The position numbers and the translations under genes are program-made. Below are positions 33,633 through 42,922 of a DNA stretch of 64,000 nucleotides, piece by piece; the stretch's first letter is position 1; each line of letters starts with the position of its first letter. Below the pieces are notes generated by a model. That model was given only the letters and a program-made list of their open reading frames with translations. It made no database searches and was not told the origin of the DNA. Source of the stretch: Gammaproteobacteria bacterium (GTDB taxonomy: Bacteria; Pseudomonadota; Gammaproteobacteria; Steroidobacterales; JABDKV01); NCBI GenBank assembly GCA_029862165.1, contig JAOTXU010000003.1, forward strand, positions 1 to 64,000, in the 5' to 3' direction.

Positions 33633-34706
33633 ATGCGCCCCACAGCTCACAATCGTGAGCGACCGCCGGCACAAGGACGAATCGTCGGCCGAATAAAAAG
33701 AGAGTATCGGTTTTACCGGGCTCTTTTGGCGGATCCACGCACTCCGACCACGGCCAAGTGGTTGATTGGTGGTGGTGTTGCCTATGTATTGTTGCCATTC
33801 GATCTGATCCCCGACTTTATCCCTGTCATTGGCCAGCTCGACGATATCCTGATCGCGGGCTCGATGATCGGCCTTGGAGTGCGGCTGGTCCCCAAAGGCA
33901 TCAGAGAAGACGATCGCAGCCGAAGTAGGCGAGTCCGTGTCCTTTTCGACGACGAGACCATGGGGCCGGTACTGTTCCAATGCGATGCGCTGAACGCCCC
34001 GTTCGGTATACACATCAACACCTGCGGTCGGGATGCCGACATACAAGGTCCGGTATTGTTTCCATTGCTCGACCTCATGTTTGAATATGGCTTGGTGACG
34101 GTTTCTGAATCAAGGTCGGGGAACAATCATTTCGATGATTACACTTTGCACATCACCAACGTCGATGAATCGCGGACCTACAATCAGCAAATAAGGTTGG
34201 ATATCAATTTTCGGCCGTTGCCCCTTATCGCGGCGATCATGTACTGCAAATCGGATTCTGAGGATGCTGCCCGATTTGTAGATACAAGAGCCGCGTACCT
34301 TGCGCTGCCACGGAAATTGAAACGGCGAATTCAAGGCTTACGTCTGCGTTGGCAACCCTGCCCAGAGATAAGGCTCGATGCGGTTTTGGACGACGGCGTT
34401 ACAACAGCGAACCGGAATGCGTCGCATGTTGTTACCGGTGCGCAATTTCTTAATTTGCTGATAAGAGAAAAATGCAGCATCGTCGATCTTAGCGACAAAG
34501 AGGCTGACAGCTTATTGACCAGCGTCTGCAATCATGCGCTGCAGGAGACCTTTTGTTACACGCATGCGCATTCAGATGGCGACCTTATTACCTGGAATCC
34601 GCGGCAGATCCTGCATGTTCCATCGGCAGGCGCGAAAGGTATGCCCAAGTATATTTATCCAAGAACGTTGAGTGGAACAATCTTGGGTGGAATTGTTGAG
34701 TCGTGA
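33633..34706 (+). CDS. DUF1232 domain fused to TauD-like oxygenase domain
   Basis: The 357-residue protein starts with a DUF1232 unit (residues 20-85: YVLLPFDLIPDFIPVIGQLDD), normally a small membrane-associated domain. From about 100 onward it resembles the TauD/TfdA 2-oxoglutarate/Fe(II) dioxygenases: FRPLPLIAAIMY, FVDTRAAYLALPRKLKRRI, HAHSDGDLITWNPRQILH and PRTLSG. The distal metal ligand His328 and the 2-oxoglutarate Arg (about 344) are present. The first metal ligand, expected as H-x-D, reads R188-L-D190, so a normal iron site is unlikely. AAAGGACG precedes the ATG. The function is unknown; it may have lost catalysis or use another ligand. Confidence 0.75.
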   Translation: MRPTAHNRERPPAQGRIVGRIKREYRFYRALLADPRTPTTAKWLIGGGVAYVLLPFDLIPDFIPVIGQLDDILIAGSMIGLGVRLVPKGIREDDRSRSRRVRVLFDDETMGPVLFQCDALNAPFGIHINTCGRDADIQGPVLFPLLDLMFEYGLVTVSESRSGNNHFDDYTLHITNVDESRTYNQQIRLDINFRPLPLIAAIMYCKSDSEDAARFVDTRAAYLALPRKLKRRIQGLRLRWQPCPEIRLDAVLDDGVTTANRNASHVVTGAQFLNLLIREKCSIVDLSDKEADSLLTSVCNHALQETFCYTHAHSDGDLITWNPRQILHVPSAGAKGMPKYIYPRTLSGTILGGIVES

Positions 34707-34979
34707 GACAGGCGTTGCAGTTATCCGGCATTAACGCGAGGGTCAGGCCATTCAGAATGGGGCTAGACCCCGTTTCGCATCTGGGGCTTCTATACCACGA
34801 TGTGTAAAGGCTATCAGTCGACACCAAAGGCCTCGCGACTGACCAGGCCGATCCGAAAAATCAGACGCTTAAGCCGATTCAGCATGCTTGAAGGATCCCA
34901 GGCAACCGCGTAACGCGTTATAGTTCATCCATAGTCGAAACCATACCTCAACGCAGACTTGTTGGACGCTGGACTGATT

Positions 34980-36116
34980 ATGAAGACATTCACAGTTAAC
35001 GACCCTGATTCAGGCCTGATTCAATACGTTGATGGCAAGCGGTATTTGTGGCTGCTGGCAGTGATGTTTCCGCTGACGCCTTTTGTTGCCATGGGGCTCA
35101 TGGCCGGGACTGGGCAGGAATGGACCATTTGGGCACCACTGATAGGTTTGTATGCATTACTGCCACTGTTGGATTACCTGTTTCCAAACGATCTTAACAA
35201 TCCGCCGGAACAGATAGTGCCGCAATTGGAGGCCGACCCTTATTACCGCGTACTCAATTACCTGACGATCCCGCTGCATTTTTTCGCGCTGATCGCGGGT
35301 GCCTGGTTTATCGCCAACCAGCAGTTAGGCTGGTCAGGCTACCTGGCGCTGAGCCTGACGGTCGGTGTGATCAGCGGCTTTGGCATCAATACGGGTCACG
35401 AGTTGGGCCACAAGAAAAATGCCTTGGATCGCTTTGCCGCCAGACTGGTACTGGCCGTGCCGTTCTATGGTCATTTTAATGTTGAACACAATGTTGGTCA
35501 CCACACCGAGGTGGCGACACCCGAAGACAGTGCCAGCGCTCGTTTTGGTGAAAGCATTTATCGTTTCGTGCTACGCGAAGTTCCAGGTGGCCTGACACGG
35601 GCCTGGAGATTGGAACGACAGCGTCTTGTTCGTCGTGGTTTCGGCGTATGGCATTGGCGTAATGAGATTCTTCAGTCCTACGCCATGTCTGTTTTGCTCT
35701 ATGGTGTGCTGTTATTTAGCTTTGGCTGGCAGATTGCACCCTTCCTTGTGATTCAGACAATCTTCGCCTGGTGGCAACTGACCAGTGCAAACTATGTTGA
35801 GCACTACGGTCTGGTACGGCAAAAACTTCCCGATGGACGCTACGAACGTTGTCAGCCGCAGCACTCCTGGAATGCCAACCATATCGCGTCAAACCTGGTG
35901 CTGTTTCATCTTGAGCGTCATTCCGATCACCATGCTTATGCTGCTCGGCATTACCAGTCCCTGAGGAATTTCGACGACGTTCCGCAGCTACCGAGCGGTT
36001 ATTTCGGGATGTTTTTGCTTGCCTATGTACCCCCACTTTGGCGCAAAGTGATGGACCCGAAGGTCCTCGCCTGGGCTAAAGGCGATATGCGCCGGGTAAA
36101 CCTTGCCGCGAACTAA
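34980..36116 (+). CDS. alkB: Alkane 1-monooxygenase (AlkB)
   Basis: The protein of about 378 residues is an integral-membrane diiron hydroxylase. It has the AlkB histidine boxes GHELGHKKN, EHNVGHHTEVATPEDSASAR, NYVEHYGL and LERHSDHHAY. About six membrane helices surround them. It oxidises terminal methyl groups of medium- or long-chain alkanes using electrons from rubredoxin and rubredoxin reductase; neither partner gene lies in the window. The ATG at 34980 is preferred over a TTG seven codons upstream. It stands alone on the plus strand and its 3' side has a long hairpin. Confidence 0.92.
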   Translation: MKTFTVNDPDSGLIQYVDGKRYLWLLAVMFPLTPFVAMGLMAGTGQEWTIWAPLIGLYALLPLLDYLFPNDLNNPPEQIVPQLEADPYYRVLNYLTIPLHFFALIAGAWFIANQQLGWSGYLALSLTVGVISGFGINTGHELGHKKNALDRFAARLVLAVPFYGHFNVEHNVGHHTEVATPEDSASARFGESIYRFVLREVPGGLTRAWRLERQRLVRRGFGVWHWRNEILQSYAMSVLLYGVLLFSFGWQIAPFLVIQTIFAWWQLTSANYVEHYGLVRQKLPDGRYERCQPQHSWNANHIASNLVLFHLERHSDHHAYAARHYQSLRNFDDVPQLPSGYFGMFLLAYVPPLWRKVMDPKVLAWAKGDMRRVNLAAN

Positions 36117-36183
36117 GTCGTCGACAAAAAAGGGTCAGGTCTATTGGTCGACTTATTTGGACGAAAAGAAGTGGTCGTTCGAT

Positions 36184-36228
36184 TGGCTGGCGAACCCGGC
36201 TGCGCGAACTTGCGCAACCGGGTAGCCA
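36184..36228. repeat. Hairpin between convergent genes
   Basis: The sequence folds as ACCCGGCTGCGC paired with GCGCAACCGGGT around six bases (one mismatch), with an outer TGGCT/AGCCA pair. It lies between the convergent alkB and 36242-36697 genes and may act as a two-way transcript end, although no T-run is present. Confidence 0.5.
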
Positions 36229-36241
36229 TTAGTGACGTCGT

Positions 36242-36697
36242 TTACTTATTCTTCTTAAAGTAAATTTCGCGTCCCGCAAAGCCACCGCGGAGTGAACGTA
36301 TTTCCTCGCGGTCGATGTTCGATTGGGTCGCTTGCTTCACGCCACCCTGCAATCTCTTTGCAAGTTTGTCGAAGTAATCGTTGCCGCGGTCGAAGGCCGA
36401 CCAGCTTTTGAACTCGACCATCAACATGAGGTTTGGCTCACCGTCGCGCGGAAACGCAATCGGAATCATTTTGTAGGACAGTACGTCGCCGTCCTTTTTC
36501 TGTTCATCGAGATAGCGACGCCAGATCTGGTCCAGGTTTGCGATGTAATCATCGAAGTGACCGGGCTTGGTCTCGATGAAGCTCACGTTCCAGACAGAGC
36601 CGCCGTCGGTGTAGACGCGGTCGTCAGCTTGGGCGACCGGCAGCAACAATGCGAATAACAGAGCCATTAATGAGGTAATACGTAAGAGAGACTTCAT
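36242..36697 (-). CDS. Small exported protein of unknown function
   Basis: The 151-residue precursor has a signal peptide (ITSLMALLFALLLPVAQA). The mature part begins VWNVSFIETKPGHFDDYIAN and includes PNLMLMVEFKSWSAFDRGNDY, a pattern like dimeric alpha/beta-barrel (NIPSNAP/EthD-like) folds, but I cannot assign a family firmly. AAGGAAACC precedes the ATG. It stands alone. Confidence 0.7.
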   Translation of the reverse strand: MKSLLRITSLMALLFALLLPVAQADDRVYTDGGSVWNVSFIETKPGHFDDYIANLDQIWRRYLDEQKKDGDVLSYKMIPIAFPRDGEPNLMLMVEFKSWSAFDRGNDYFDKLAKRLQGGVKQATQSNIDREEIRSLRGGFAGREIYFKKNK

Positions 36698-36969
36698 TTT
36701 GGTTTCCTTTGATATGGATATTAAAAGGACGCAGAGTGTAGCGTTTCCTCAAATCGGTTGCTAGCGGCCGGATTGATTTATGCATGATCTGACGGCAGGC
36801 GGACCAGTTTGCCCGGCGAAACAGGTGGTTGACGAAACTTTTACGTTGCAGCCGGTGGTCCGGCAACTCATGCGACGACGAGCCGTTTATGCCGATGCCG
36901 CTCTGGGTGAGGCATATAGCGCCCGGCGGCCGGAATCTCGTTTGATCCGAAGTGGGCTTTTGGAGCGAT

Positions 36970-38547
36970 CTACTTCATCAACGCTTCAATTCTCGCGAGC
37001 CCCTTTTCAATCTTTGGATCGCCTGCGTACGTCGAATTGGCGAGAAAGTATATGAAATAACCTTGTTTGATCAGCCCGTCCGTGACCAGTTCATCGGCCA
37101 TGGTCAATAGGTCCGGAATAGCATGTCGATGATCACGAATCGTCCCATCCGACAAATATCGTTGATAAAGGAGCAGGGCGTTTTGATTGTGTCCCTGCCG
37201 AAACTGTTCGTTGATTTGCAACGCAAGGCTACCAGGCGCTTCATATTGGAGCGCCGCATCCAGTACCGGATCTACACCATCAAAGTAATCGCTAGATGTA
37301 ATCGGTGCTGAAATGTGCGGATTTATCGCACTACGAAAGTCATTCGCCAGCCAGCTGTGCCAGTAGATGGTCGACACCCGAAGAGTAAGACCGCTGTTTT
37401 TGAGAACGATTCGCTTTGCATCACCAAAATGACTTGGTTTCGCGCCACTTTGTTCACCAACAAATATCGCGTGTGTGAATTCTTCGAATTTATGCATGAA
37501 ATGCTGCGCAGCTGAGAATGTGTTGCGACCGACAAGAACAAATAGGCGTCCATACTTGTTGAATTCGCTACCGCCCAGACCGGTGACGAAAGGCGTTACC
37601 CAGGCACCGATTCCTCCAGAATTATGACGAAGATCGATTACAAATCGCGACACGCCGGCAACCTGCGCTGCCGCAATCGTTTCGGCGACAAAGTCACCGT
37701 AGGGTGTAACCGGTTTTTCTTCAAATTGATTGACCTGCACATAGATCGCGTCGTGATCAGGCAATAACCGGTACCACCGGTATTCGTCTGTTTTCGCCAG
37801 CCATAACGGTAACGATGATGGTGTGCTGCTGACAAAGTTTTTACCCAGCTCGTTCAGAGTCTTTAGACTGGTCTTTGATTCTGTTCCGGCGTTGTCGACA
37901 GTGGTCAGTTCGACGACATCGCCTGAGACGCTGATGCCGAGTACTGCTGCTACGTCGGGTAACGCCAACCGGTCCGGAGCCATGAGTCTGGCGCGGCTGT
38001 CGTTTTCAAAAAAAGAAACGGACTTTACCCGTTCTATCGCGTCGTCGACCAGCGTTTTGTCAAAGGATAGAACCTTGTGTGTGATCAGATCGCGATACTC
38101 TGGCCGTGCGGCAACGACAAAGAGCCCGTCATTGAATAACTCGAAGCAAACTGGCGATTGCCCGAACTTCAGTGAGTCAAATTTCGGGGGCTCAGTGCCT
38201 GAGTGACCAAGTTCTGCGGGCAACGCGAGCTCAGGGTACAAGCGCGGAATGTGCAGGCGTGTATGGCCGTCACCGAGTCTGGCTACGATTTGCGCCATCC
38301 GAACGATGATTTCGCGTTCCGACAGATCAGAAATCTGCGACTTGAGCCTCGCAACGTCCGCGTCAAAATCGGATTCTGAAAGTACATGAAATGGCTTAAA
38401 ATGGGTCTCTTTGATCGACGCCACGAGCTGTTGTAGGTCGTCCGCCCAAAGTTTGTCCGAAATCGTTCTCGATTCATTCGACGCGTGACACAGAGCAGAG
38501 GTGATGAGCAAAATCAGGCCGAGCGCAGAACTTAGGGCTGATCGCAT
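36970..38547 (-). CDS. Exported S41-type peptidase-like protein
   Basis: The 525-residue precursor has a signal peptide (LGLILLITSALCHA). The middle resembles the C-terminal-processing-peptidase fold of family S41: an N-terminal helical bundle (DLQQLVASIKETHFKPF, RLGDGHTRLHIP), then RFVIDLRHNSGG, the serine region VGRNTFSAAQHF and EQSGAKPSHFGDAK. The catalytic Ser fits SAAQ; the family lysine is less clear. A tail of about 120 residues extends beyond the peptidase domain. TGGAGACTG precedes the ATG. It is probably periplasmic. Confidence 0.75.
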   Translation of the reverse strand: MRSALSSALGLILLITSALCHASNESRTISDKLWADDLQQLVASIKETHFKPFHVLSESDFDADVARLKSQISDLSEREIIVRMAQIVARLGDGHTRLHIPRLYPELALPAELGHSGTEPPKFDSLKFGQSPVCFELFNDGLFVVAARPEYRDLITHKVLSFDKTLVDDAIERVKSVSFFENDSRARLMAPDRLALPDVAAVLGISVSGDVVELTTVDNAGTESKTSLKTLNELGKNFVSSTPSSLPLWLAKTDEYRWYRLLPDHDAIYVQVNQFEEKPVTPYGDFVAETIAAAQVAGVSRFVIDLRHNSGGIGAWVTPFVTGLGGSEFNKYGRLFVLVGRNTFSAAQHFMHKFEEFTHAIFVGEQSGAKPSHFGDAKRIVLKNSGLTLRVSTIYWHSWLANDFRSAINPHISAPITSSDYFDGVDPVLDAALQYEAPGSLALQINEQFRQGHNQNALLLYQRYLSDGTIRDHRHAIPDLLTMADELVTDGLIKQGYFIYFLANSTYAGDPKIEKGLARIEALMK

Positions 38548-38771
38548 TTCAGTCTCCAGGTAGTCAAATTAAAATGACGGAGCGACGCCACCATTTGCGC
38601 CCCGGCCAGTTTGGCGTTTCATCCTTAGATGCCGCCTGATTGGGCAGGGTTTACGGGTCAATTAGGATAATACGTCGCGTTCGATGTGTCAGGTTCAATT
38701 CTCATGGAGAAGCATCTCAGATGCCGTTTTGAATTAGAATAGAGCTGTCTGTGGGGACGACGGCAGGTCGC

Positions 38772-40583
38772 GTGAGCTTTTCTAAAGAACCAAAAAGACG
38801 AAACGCTTTCCGGGGGCTTGCGGCATACCTTGTTAGGAGCTGGTTTGTCGTGCAAGTGTCCGGACTCGCTTTGGTGCTCGTTGCGTGCACGCAAAGCCCG
38901 ATCAAAGCAGTCGACGATCAACACGCAGATCTCGTTCTGACCAACGCGCGGGTTTACTCCCTTAGCTGGGATGAGCCATCGCCAAACGGCAAACCGGCCC
39001 CTGGTGCACCGCACACACCGCAGGGATGGCATCCGGATGCCGAAGCCGTAGCGATCAGGGCCGGGGAAATAATCTATGTTGGAAACGTCCAGGAGGCATT
39101 GCGCTTTAGCGGCGATGCAACGCACGTGGTGGACGTGGCCGGCAACACCGTAATCCCGGGGCTTGTTGATTCGCACACGCACATATTCGGACTGGGTGCA
39201 AAGCTCAGCCAGGTTGATCTCACTGACGTGGCAACAGAGCAGGAAGCCGTCGCATTGGTGGCGGAACGTGCAAAGACTGTGGCAAAAGGCGATTGGATCA
39301 TCGGTCGTGGCTGGGATGAAGGCGCCTGGGCGGATCGCTATCCGGACAAAGCATTATTAAGCCATACCGTGCCCGATCATCCGGTGGTGTTGAACAGCCT
39401 TCACGGATTTGCCGCCTGGGTCAATCAGGCGACGCTCGACAAGGGGCACATCACGGCACACAGCGAAATCCCGGTTGGTGGCGACATGCGTCTGGGCGAT
39501 GACGGAAAACCGAACGGCCTGTTCCTGAACAATGCCACCAACATGATCAAAGCGATCGTGCCGTCGCCCACCCACGACACGCTCACAAGACATGCACTGG
39601 CCGGACTCCACCAAATGGCCAAAGACGGTTATGTGACCGTGCATGACGCGGGTCTTGATACAGCGATGATGCGCGTTCTTGAACAACTGGAAAGTGAAAA
39701 TCGACTGCCGATCCGTGTTTACGCAATGTTGTCATTACGTGATGAGGGGCTGATAAAAAAATGGATTGCGAAAGGCCCGGATACCGACAACGACAGCATG
39801 CTGGTCACTCGTAGTGTTAAAGCCTATTACGACGGTGCCCTGGGATCGCGTGGTGCACGACTGCTTGAGGACTACGAAGACAGGCCCGGCCATCGTGGCG
39901 TCAGCGGCGATGACTATGGGTTCAACCAAAAACTCAACGCTGAGGTTATGAAAGCCGGTTTTCAGATAGGGATCCACGCCATCGGCGATGCCGGCAATCG
40001 TGAGTCCCTCGATATTCTCGAAGCTGTTTTTAATGCGAACAGCTCAACAGCTGGCAACCGCCACCGTATTGAGCACGCGCAGATTATTCACCCCGACGAT
40101 ATCCCCCGGCTTGGGCAACTAAACCTGATAGCGTCGATGGAGCCACCTCATGCCATGGAAGACAAGGCCTGGGCCGAGGATCGTTTGGGCAAAGATCGCA
40201 TGAGTGGCGCCTACGCCTGGCGATCGCTACGACAAAACAAAGCCCGGCTCACATTCAATTCCGATAATCCCGGCTCGGATCACAACATCTTTTATGGCCT
40301 GCATTCCGCCATCACCCGTCAAGACAAAAAATACGAACCCGAAGGCGGCTGGTATCCGCAACAAAAAATGAGCGCCGAAGAAGCCGTGCGCGGCTACACA
40401 AACTGGTCTGCTTACGCGAGCTTTCGCGAAAACGAAACCGGAAAAATAGAAAAAGGCCGCTGGGCCGATCTGACCATAATAAACATTGATCCATTCGTGC
40501 TCGCCGAGAAAGATCCGGGAGCAATTCTGGACGGCAAGATCCTGACGACCATTGTTAATGGCAAAGTGGTTTACAAACACTAG
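38772..40583 (+). CDS. Amidohydrolase (YtcJ-like) lipoprotein with TPR-family-like N-terminus
   Basis: From about residue 45 the protein of about 603 residues is an amidohydrolase of the YtcJ group: LVLTNARVYSLSW, VIPGLVDSHTHIFGLG (metal-binding HTH), HDAGLD, GIHAIGDAGN, HRIEHAQI and FNSDNPGSD. Family members hydrolyse amides or N-acyl compounds. The first 30 residues, MSFSKEPKRRNAFRGLAAYL and VRSWFVVQVSG, closely resemble the start of the TolB/TPR proteins at 24846 and 54309. The segment ends in a lipobox-like LVLVAC (Cys39). A GTG start is chosen at the point where that similarity begins. A recombined N-terminus is the likely explanation. Confidence 0.8.
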   Translation: MSFSKEPKRRNAFRGLAAYLVRSWFVVQVSGLALVLVACTQSPIKAVDDQHADLVLTNARVYSLSWDEPSPNGKPAPGAPHTPQGWHPDAEAVAIRAGEIIYVGNVQEALRFSGDATHVVDVAGNTVIPGLVDSHTHIFGLGAKLSQVDLTDVATEQEAVALVAERAKTVAKGDWIIGRGWDEGAWADRYPDKALLSHTVPDHPVVLNSLHGFAAWVNQATLDKGHITAHSEIPVGGDMRLGDDGKPNGLFLNNATNMIKAIVPSPTHDTLTRHALAGLHQMAKDGYVTVHDAGLDTAMMRVLEQLESENRLPIRVYAMLSLRDEGLIKKWIAKGPDTDNDSMLVTRSVKAYYDGALGSRGARLLEDYEDRPGHRGVSGDDYGFNQKLNAEVMKAGFQIGIHAIGDAGNRESLDILEAVFNANSSTAGNRHRIEHAQIIHPDDIPRLGQLNLIASMEPPHAMEDKAWAEDRLGKDRMSGAYAWRSLRQNKARLTFNSDNPGSDHNIFYGLHSAITRQDKKYEPEGGWYPQQKMSAEEAVRGYTNWSAYASFRENETGKIEKGRWADLTIINIDPFVLAEKDPGAILDGKILTTIVNGKVVYKH

Positions 40584-40672
40584 TTTGAGCGGTCTACGCA
40601 GTAGCCCCTGAGCAGGTGCGGAGTCGGACTACCACAAATACCCTCAAATTCAAGCAAGAGCAGGCGACCCTG

Positions 40673-41059
40673 TCATACCACCATGTGTACGTCGAACATG
40701 GCAGTAGCGATCAGTAAGGTAACGAGCGCTGCCACGCCTGTGAATGAAAAGAATATGCGATTTGCGTTACGTTCGACAACACCGTGTGACATTAATACGA
40801 TTCTGAGACCTAGCGATGCGTGTACCAACAGGAGGAACACGCCGAAAATATAGTAGGGAGCAAGGTGTGCAGGGTAATTTAGCACGTGACCTGACTTGCT
40901 AACGCCGTAATACCAGTCCGTATCTATCCCAGCCTGTCTGGCAGTCACCACGGCTATCAGGTGAGCACAAACGAACAGTGCCACGTAGGTACCCGTGGCG
41001 GTCACCAAAGTATACCAACGAGTTGTATCAACGCTGCGGCATTGCCCACCGAAGGCCAT
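40673..41059 (-). CDS. Small membrane protein, SdhC-like cytochrome b type (tentative)
   Basis: The protein of about 128 residues has three to four predicted membrane helices and histidines within them (FVCAHLIAVV, PAHLAPYYIFGVFLLLVHASLGLR), which recall the haem-binding anchor subunits of succinate dehydrogenase. The family match is weak. The start at 41059 overlaps the end of the propeller lipoprotein gene by 32 bases; a longer frame upstream is only the shadow of that gene. It is the last gene of a five-gene minus-strand group. Confidence 0.5.
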   Translation of the reverse strand: MAFGGQCRSVDTTRWYTLVTATGTYVALFVCAHLIAVVTARQAGIDTDWYYGVSKSGHVLNYPAHLAPYYIFGVFLLLVHASLGLRIVLMSHGVVERNANRIFFSFTGVAALVTLLIATAMFDVHMVV

Positions 41060-42914
41060 CGGGCTCGATACCGACGTCGAGGCGTCGTATTTCGTTGCCT
41101 GACTCCAGGTCGATTTCAGCGATCGCGTTTTGCCGGGGAAGTGAGACATACGCCAAGTTACGTGCCGGGTGAATGAGCAGGTTGAGCGGTTGGTCGTCAA
41201 GACTAATCCGGTGCTGTGTCGTATAGCGGTCCTGGTCAATGGCGACGAGTTCGGCCGATGCAAAACACGCTACCCATACTCTTTTTTGAATATCGAGATT
41301 CAGGGCGATCGGAAATTTACATACAGAGTCGATGTGTTCTATCGCAATTCCCCTGCGAGGATCGACAACTGAAACAGATCCATCTATCGCGTTCGCAACC
41401 CATATGCGACCGTTAGCGGCCAAAGAGCCTTCGCTTCCCGCCGCCAGTTTCACAACCATTGTTTCGCCACTGTCGATATTGGCCAACGTGATGGAGCCCG
41501 AGTCGACATTGGAAATTGCCAGCGTCCGCGATTCGGACTCGAAACTGAGCACATGTGACCCTTGTTGCAGCGTCTGGATATGATCAATCGTTCGACCGTT
41601 TTCCAAATCGATGACGAGGACATACTTTTCCCTCTCGCAAGTCACATAGGCAACGTCGGCCACGATCCAGCTGGCGTGCGGCCTGGCACAATCTTCGATG
41701 CGTGCATCCAGTACGACGACCTGTTTGACGGTGTCGATTAACGTCAATCGAGAGTTTGGTGCCGCGACAAAGGGCGGTCGCTTGGAAACCGGGGCTGCAT
41801 GCGGTCTGGGAAACTCGCCGAATCCCGTCGCCAATACTCGGCCATCGCTCACATTCGACAACAAATGCGGACCCTCACCGGTTGTGACGCGGGCAACCAC
41901 CTCGCCGCGCGACAGGTCGACAAAAGTGACTTCGTGGGACGATCTGTTGGCGACCATCAGCGTCGGCGCATAGGAGGAACGCAATTCAGCGCGTAAGGGC
42001 GCCCATTCTGTGGCCACGATACTGGCATGCCCACCGATTGGCGCTGATGTGTAGTAAAGCGTCTCGCCATCAGGGTGTAGTCGCGGCATCAAGTCGCTGT
42101 TACGCGTATTCAGTTGCTTTATGGGTGTTGCGGCCGTCCACCCGGCTGACGTGCGCCAACTGTAATACAGGTCGCCCGATATAGAGATGTTTGTCGAGCG
42201 GGATGAAGCCTCGAAGATGATTTCGCTTTCGTCTGGAGAAACCCATAGATTCCATTCTCCCGTGGGCGTGTTGAGCGCGGGGCCCAGAGGCTGTGGTGCT
42301 GCAAAATCATCACCCATCGGTGCCGCTCGAAAAAGATCACCCTCTCCCGGTCCGCCGTCTCGGTTTGATGCGAAGTAGAGTGTGCCGGATGCAGTAACGA
42401 CCGGGGAGTACTCTGCCGCGTCTGAGTTGATTGAAAGGTATTCCAGCCGATTGTTTTCTACCAGGCCGTATCGCCAAATATTGCGGTCGTTCAATTGATC
42501 ATCGTCGCTGGTCGGGCGTTCCGAAACAAAGTACAGCCAACGCCCGTCGGGAGAGACGAACGGGCCGGAATCGGAGTGATTTCCCGAAAACTCCACAGGA
42601 GTGGGAGCACTCCATTTGCCATGTTCCTGCTGTGACGTATAGATAACCCACCGTGAAGCGCTGCGACTACCCCAGTTACCGTTCCAGGCGACCCAGAATG
42701 CCGTTGAGCCGTCCGGTGAAAATGTCAGACCGAGATGATTGTCTGAGTCCGTTTCGAAAGCCGCAGCATTAGGCGCACGCGCGGAATGCCCACATCCTGA
42801 AAAAATTAACGTGGTCAGGACATACATCTGGAGCAATGACCTTGCCCGGACACCAGTTTGTCTTGGGCTTATTTTTCTAATGCTCCGGACCATCCCTTCA
42901 ATGACTCGCGTCAT
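41028..42914 (-). CDS. Lipoprotein with TolB-type and YVTN-type propeller repeats
   Basis: The protein of about 628 residues has a lipobox (LTTLIFSGCGHS, Cys near 41). The first half carries PD40/TolB-like blades (LGLTFSPDGSTAFWVAW, GPFVSPDGRWLYFVSE, LWVSPDESEIIFEAS, PRLHPDGETLYYTS). The second half has YVTN-like blades (LMVANRSSHEVTFVDLSRG, NSRLTLIDTVKQVVVLDA, NGRIWVANAIDGSVSVVD). It is thus two propellers in tandem on a lipid anchor. Its start lies eight bases after the aldolase stop. Its partnership with the nucleoside genes upstream is unexplained. Start choice is uncertain: ATG at 42914 is preferred, with alternatives at 42932 and 42893. Confidence 0.75.
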   Translation of the reverse strand: MTRVIEGMVRSIRKISPRQTGVRARSLLQMYVLTTLIFSGCGHSARAPNAAAFETDSDNHLGLTFSPDGSTAFWVAWNGNWGSRSASRWVIYTSQQEHGKWSAPTPVEFSGNHSDSGPFVSPDGRWLYFVSERPTSDDDQLNDRNIWRYGLVENNRLEYLSINSDAAEYSPVVTASGTLYFASNRDGGPGEGDLFRAAPMGDDFAAPQPLGPALNTPTGEWNLWVSPDESEIIFEASSRSTNISISGDLYYSWRTSAGWTAATPIKQLNTRNSDLMPRLHPDGETLYYTSAPIGGHASIVATEWAPLRAELRSSYAPTLMVANRSSHEVTFVDLSRGEVVARVTTGEGPHLLSNVSDGRVLATGFGEFPRPHAAPVSKRPPFVAAPNSRLTLIDTVKQVVVLDARIEDCARPHASWIVADVAYVTCEREKYVLVIDLENGRTIDHIQTLQQGSHVLSFESESRTLAISNVDSGSITLANIDSGETMVVKLAAGSEGSLAANGRIWVANAIDGSVSVVDPRRGIAIEHIDSVCKFPIALNLDIQKRVWVACFASAELVAIDQDRYTTQHRISLDDQPLNLLIHPARNLAYVSLPRQNAIAEIDLESGNEIRRLDVGIEPDGLRWAMPQR

Positions 42915-42922
42915 TTCCAGGA

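Noticed and set aside
34748..34790. Possible terminator hairpin after the DUF1232-TauD gene (GGGGCTAGACCCC)
   Set aside because: The stem has only four pairs and no T-run follows, so it was not listed as a terminator.
36780..37055. Plus-strand frame between the small exported protein and the S41 gene
   Set aside because: It overlaps the 3' end of the S41-type gene in the opposite sense and shows no domain or ribosome-binding site.
40673..41263. Longer version of the small membrane protein starting at 41263
   Set aside because: Its first 68 residues are the shadow of the propeller lipoprotein gene; membrane-protein character begins only after 41059.
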